Positions 31,869-34,321 of a stretch of 34,321 nucleotides of DNA are shown in pieces (the first letter of the stretch is position 1; each line of letters opens with the position of its first letter). The notes beneath the pieces were generated by a model. That model had not been told where the DNA came from. It saw only the letters and a list, made by a program, of their open reading frames with translations, and did not search any database. Position numbers and translations under genes: made by a program. The DNA is from Gammaproteobacteria bacterium (GTDB taxonomy: Bacteria; Pseudomonadota; Gammaproteobacteria; Ga0077536), in assembly GCA_019747795.1 (NCBI GenBank), contig JAIEQK010000229.1, positions 1 to 34,321 on the forward strand, in the 5' to 3' direction.

Positions 31869-31951
31869 ATCCGGCCTTGTAGGGCCGAATTCATTCGGCC
31901 GACCGAGATTCCGAGCGGAGCCGTGCATGGCCGGTTGAAACCGGCCCTACA
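31851..31951. repeat. Palindromic repeat element inside the hydratase operon (copy 5)
   Basis: Three hairpins in a row: GGCCGGTTGAATCCGGCC (31859-31876), TGTAGGGCCGAATTCATTCG with its completion (31878-31900), and TGGCCGGTTGAAACCGGCCC with CTACA (31928-31951). The first and third are near copies: CCGTGCANGGCCGGTTGAA is repeated at 31851 and 31921, a 70-bp period. It separates the beta C-terminal gene from the alpha gene and may act on mRNA stability or translation ratio. Confidence 0.85.
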
Positions 31952-31963
31952 GAGAGAAGCGAC

Positions 31964-32599
31964 ATGTCAGACGATCACGATCACGATCACGACCACCCGC
32001 ACGCCCCGCCGCGCCCCGACCAGGACGACACCCTCACTCATTGGCGGGCGATGGAGATCGCGGTGCGCGAGCTCCTGATCGAGAAAGGCGTGCTCACGGC
32101 CGACGAGGTGCGCCTCGCGGTCGAGGACATGGACGCGCGCACGCCCTCGGTCGGCGCGCGGGTGGTGGCGCGGGCCTGGATGGACCCGGACTTCAAGGCG
32201 CGGCTGCTGGCCGACGGCAACGCCGCGCTCACCGAGCTCGGCCTCGATCGCGGCCCCTACAAACTGGTGGTGGTGGAGAACGACGAGACCACCCACAACC
32301 TCGTGGTGTGCACGCTCTGCTCCTGCTACCCGCGCTGGCTGCTCGGGCTACCGCCCGACTGGTACAAGAGCCGCGCCTACCGCTCGCGCGCGGTGAGCGA
32401 GCCGCGCGCGGTGCTGCGCGAGTTCGGCACCGAGCTGCCGCCGGCCACCGTGGTGCGCGTCCACGATTCGACCGCCGACATGCGCTACCTGGTGCTGCCG
32501 CGTCGGCCGGCCGGCACCGAGGACTGGCCGGAGTCGCGCCTGGCTGAGCTGGTCGGCCGCGACACCATGATAGGCGTGAGCCTTCCGCGTCAGCCCTGA
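31964..32599 (+). CDS. Nitrile hydratase/thiocyanate hydrolase alpha (metal) subunit, cobalt type
   Basis: A 211-residue protein with the metal-site motif CTLCSC at 116-121 (Cys116, Cys119, Ser120, Cys121). In this family the two outer cysteines are oxidised to sulfinate/sulfenate and the site holds Co(III) or Fe(III); the threonine after the first cysteine is the cobalt-type form. The downstream LLGLPPDWYKSRAYRSRAV is typical. The N-terminus is histidine- and aspartate-rich (DDHDHDHDHPH), a possible metal-loading tail. It hydrates nitriles to amides, or thiocyanate to carbonyl sulfide and ammonia; which one cannot be told. No activator (P14K/CobW-like) gene is seen in the window. It is the last gene of the SDR/hydratase unit. 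Confidence 0.88.
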   Translation: MSDDHDHDHDHPHAPPRPDQDDTLTHWRAMEIAVRELLIEKGVLTADEVRLAVEDMDARTPSVGARVVARAWMDPDFKARLLADGNAALTELGLDRGPYKLVVVENDETTHNLVVCTLCSCYPRWLLGLPPDWYKSRAYRSRAVSEPRAVLREFGTELPPATVVRVHDSTADMRYLVLPRRPAGTEDWPESRLAELVGRDTMIGVSLPRQP

Positions 32600-32698
32600 G
32601 TCCGCTACAGCCCTCGCTCGGCCGCGCCGCTAACCGGCGCATTGTCGAACCCAAGGGCGTTGCGTGGCGTGCTGGCCTTGCCCCATAGTCGAACCGTC

Positions 32699-34321
32699 AT
32701 GACCTCGGCCGCCACCGAAACGCCCGCCGGGCCGCCGCCCGCGCCGCGCGTGCATCGCAACGCGCTGCCCGCCGGCACCACGCTGCTGTGGTACACCATC
32801 GAACACGTGCTCGGTCAGGGCGCCTTCGGCGTCACCTACCTCGCCCAGGACGCCAATCTCCACCGCCAGGTGGCGATCAAGGAATACCTGCCGATGCAGC
32901 TCGCGCACCGCGAGCCGGACGGCTCGGTCATGCCCTCCACCGACGACTTCGCCGAGGAATACGAGGCGGGCCTCAAGCGCTTCATCTTCGAGGCGCGCAC
33001 CCTGGCGCGCTTCGAGCACCCGGGCATCGTGCGGGTACACAACATCTTCGAGGCCAACCGCACGGCCTACATGGTCATGCAGTACGAGCAGGGCGAGGGC
33101 CTCGACCGCCTGCTGAAGGCGCGCGGCACGCTCACCGAAGAAGAGGTCCTGCAGCTCCTGCACCCGCTGCTGGACGGGCTGGAGGTGATCCACGGCCAGG
33201 GCTTCGTGCATCGCGACATCAAGCCGGCGAACATCTTCGTGCGCGCCGACGGCACGCCGGTGCTGCTCGACTTCGGCTCGGCGCGCGAGGCGACGCGCGG
33301 CGAATCGCGCACGCTGACCAACTTCGTCTCGCCGGGCTATGCGCCCATCGAACAGTATTCCGGGCGCAGCGATCAGCAGGGGCCGTGGAGCGACATCTAC
33401 GGCCTCGGGGCGACGGTCTACCGCGCCATGACCGGTCGCGCGCCGCATGACGCCATCGATCGCTCCCAGGCGCTGGCGCAGAACACCGCGGACAGCTACG
33501 AGCAGGGCGCGCGCCACGCGAAGCGCAACTACAGCCCGCAGCTGCTCGCGGCCATCGATCACGCGCTCGCGTTTCGCGTGCAGGACCGGCCGCAGAGCAT
33601 CGTCGAGTGGCGCCGCGAGCTGCCGCCGCCGCTGAACTTCGGCGCCGACACGGCGCAGTGGCGCAGCACCGACACGCCGACCACCGGGCAGGACCTGGGC
33701 GCACCGACGTTGGCGGTGACGGTGGTGACCACCCAGGCCAGCCAGCCGCGCCCGATCACCGAGCAGGAGGCGCCCGCCACCCGCTCCCTGACGCGTCTCG
33801 TGCGGCGGCACTACCCGCTCGGTCTGGTGGTGATGGTGGTGACCGCCGTGGCGCTCGGCACCTGGCTCGGCCGCGGCGTGATCGAGACGCCCGCCACCGA
33901 GACGCCCAACGACCCGCCGGCGAGCGCGGTCGCGCCGGCAGCGCCATCCGCATCTTCCACCGATGAGGCGCCCGTGCCCGGCGCCGCCGCGCCGATGGTG
34001 CCTGTCCCGATGCCGGAAGCCCCCGCGCCCAACCAGACCAGCCTCGCCGAACAGGTGACGCTGCTGCTGTTCGCCGCCGGCACCGACCTCGCGGCGCTCC
34101 GGCTCACCACGCCCCCCGGCCAGAACGCCCACGACAAGTACCAGGAAGTGCTGCGCCTCGACCCGGGCAACGCCGAGGCGCTGCGCGGGCTGGCCGACAT
34201 CGGCGCGCGCTACGTGGAACTCGCCTGGCAGGCGCTGAACGACGGCGACCTCGCGCGCGCCACCAGCCACCTCGACCAGGCGACGCTGGTCGCGCCCGAA
34301 ACCCCGGGCATCGCGGCGGCG
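32699..34321 (+). CDS. Membrane serine/threonine protein kinase (3' cut by window)
   Basis: The reading frame starts at ATG 32699 and stays open to the window end (541 codons). Residues about 31-300 form a Hanks-type kinase: P-loop LGQGAFGVTYLA near 38, Lys61 (VAIKEYLP), the Glu98 region, the catalytic HRDIKPANIF with Asp173, DFGSAR with Asp191, and activation segment TNFVSPGYAPIEQY. A single transmembrane helix lies near 371-390 (YPLGLVVMVVTAVALG), followed by a proline/alanine-rich linker and an outer segment that begins TPR-like repeats (YQEVLRLDPGNAEALRGLA). This topology matches bacterial kinases that phosphorylate partners in the cytoplasm and sense outside. No phosphatase is nearby in the window. 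Confidence 0.92.
   Translation, partial: MTSAATETPAGPPPAPRVHRNALPAGTTLLWYTIEHVLGQGAFGVTYLAQDANLHRQVAIKEYLPMQLAHREPDGSVMPSTDDFAEEYEAGLKRFIFEARTLARFEHPGIVRVHNIFEANRTAYMVMQYEQGEGLDRLLKARGTLTEEEVLQLLHPLLDGLEVIHGQGFVHRDIKPANIFVRADGTPVLLDFGSAREATRGESRTLTNFVSPGYAPIEQYSGRSDQQGPWSDIYGLGATVYRAMTGRAPHDAIDRSQALAQNTADSYEQGARHAKRNYSPQLLAAIDHALAFRVQDRPQSIVEWRRELPPPLNFGADTAQWRSTDTPTTGQDLGAPTLAVTVVTTQASQPRPITEQEAPATRSLTRLVRRHYPLGLVVMVVTAVALGTWLGRGVIETPATETPNDPPASAVAPAAPSASSTDEAPVPGAAAPMVPVPMPEAPAPNQTSLAEQVTLLLFAAGTDLAALRLTTPPGQNAHDKYQEVLRLDPGNAEALRGLADIGARYVELAWQALNDGDLARATSHLDQATLVAPETPGIAAA

Noticed and set aside
32630-34270. A 546-residue minus-strand ORF opposite the Ser/Thr kinase
   Set aside because: The plus-strand frame holds all kinase motifs; the minus ORF is a GC-bias shadow.

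Overview
The window looks like a chromosomal segment of a high-GC gammaproteobacterium. The evidence is a GlnD-type PII uridylyltransferase, a YcfD/RoxA-type ribosomal oxygenase, an MHS-type MFS transporter, very GC-rich codon use, and several families of interspersed palindromic repeats common in such genomes. No rRNA, tRNA, CRISPR array, phage or transposase gene was seen. The first gene (GH94-type glycoside phosphorylase) is cut at its 5' end by the window, and the last (Ser/Thr kinase) at its 3' end.

Layout. 1-1.6 kb: GH94-type enzyme (+). 1.7-6.8 kb: a minus-strand run glnD, lldD-like flavin dehydrogenase, metallophosphoesterase, stand-alone cyclic-nucleotide-binding protein. 6.9-11 kb: DUF1272 zinc protein (+), PAS histidine kinase (-), VOC protein (-) divergent from a Rieske ferredoxin (+), and a luciferase-like (LLM) oxidoreductase (+). 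11.1-20.1 kb, all minus: amidase, carotenoid oxygenase, a secreted unknown, a large hybrid histidine kinase, an LLM monooxygenase and its translationally coupled MFS transporter. 20.1-21.2 kb: a non-coding tandem cluster of eight 76-bp structured repeats. 21.2-26.8 kb: a second amidase and an MscS channel (+), then acyl-CoA ligase, RoxA and GNAT (-). 26.9-28.8 kb: an RTX Ca-binding gene split by one in-frame TAA. 29.0-32.6 kb (+): class-III transaminase, then a tightly coupled cassette of a halohydrin-dehalogenase-like SDR and a three-subunit nitrile hydratase/thiocyanate hydrolase. 32.7 kb to the end: membrane Ser/Thr kinase.

Most interesting points. (1) The SDR at 30573-31253 carries both signature motifs of halohydrin dehalogenases (T-x4-F-x-G and S-x12-Y-x3-R) in place of the normal SDR motifs. 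It overlaps, by 4 nt, a split-beta cobalt-type nitrile hydratase/thiocyanate hydrolase operon. Halohydrin dehalogenases can open epoxides with cyanide to give hydroxynitriles, so a combined epoxide/halohydrin-to-amide route is a plausible untested system. (2) A 174-bp inverted-repeat element occurs twice, 30-45 bp upstream of two oxidoreductase genes; compensatory base changes between the copies preserve its hairpins. (3) TGTAGG-type palindromes sit in four convergent gene junctions and inside the hydratase operon, and supply the stop codons of five genes. (4) The RTX gene is interrupted at a position where the repeat pattern predicts a tyrosine codon.
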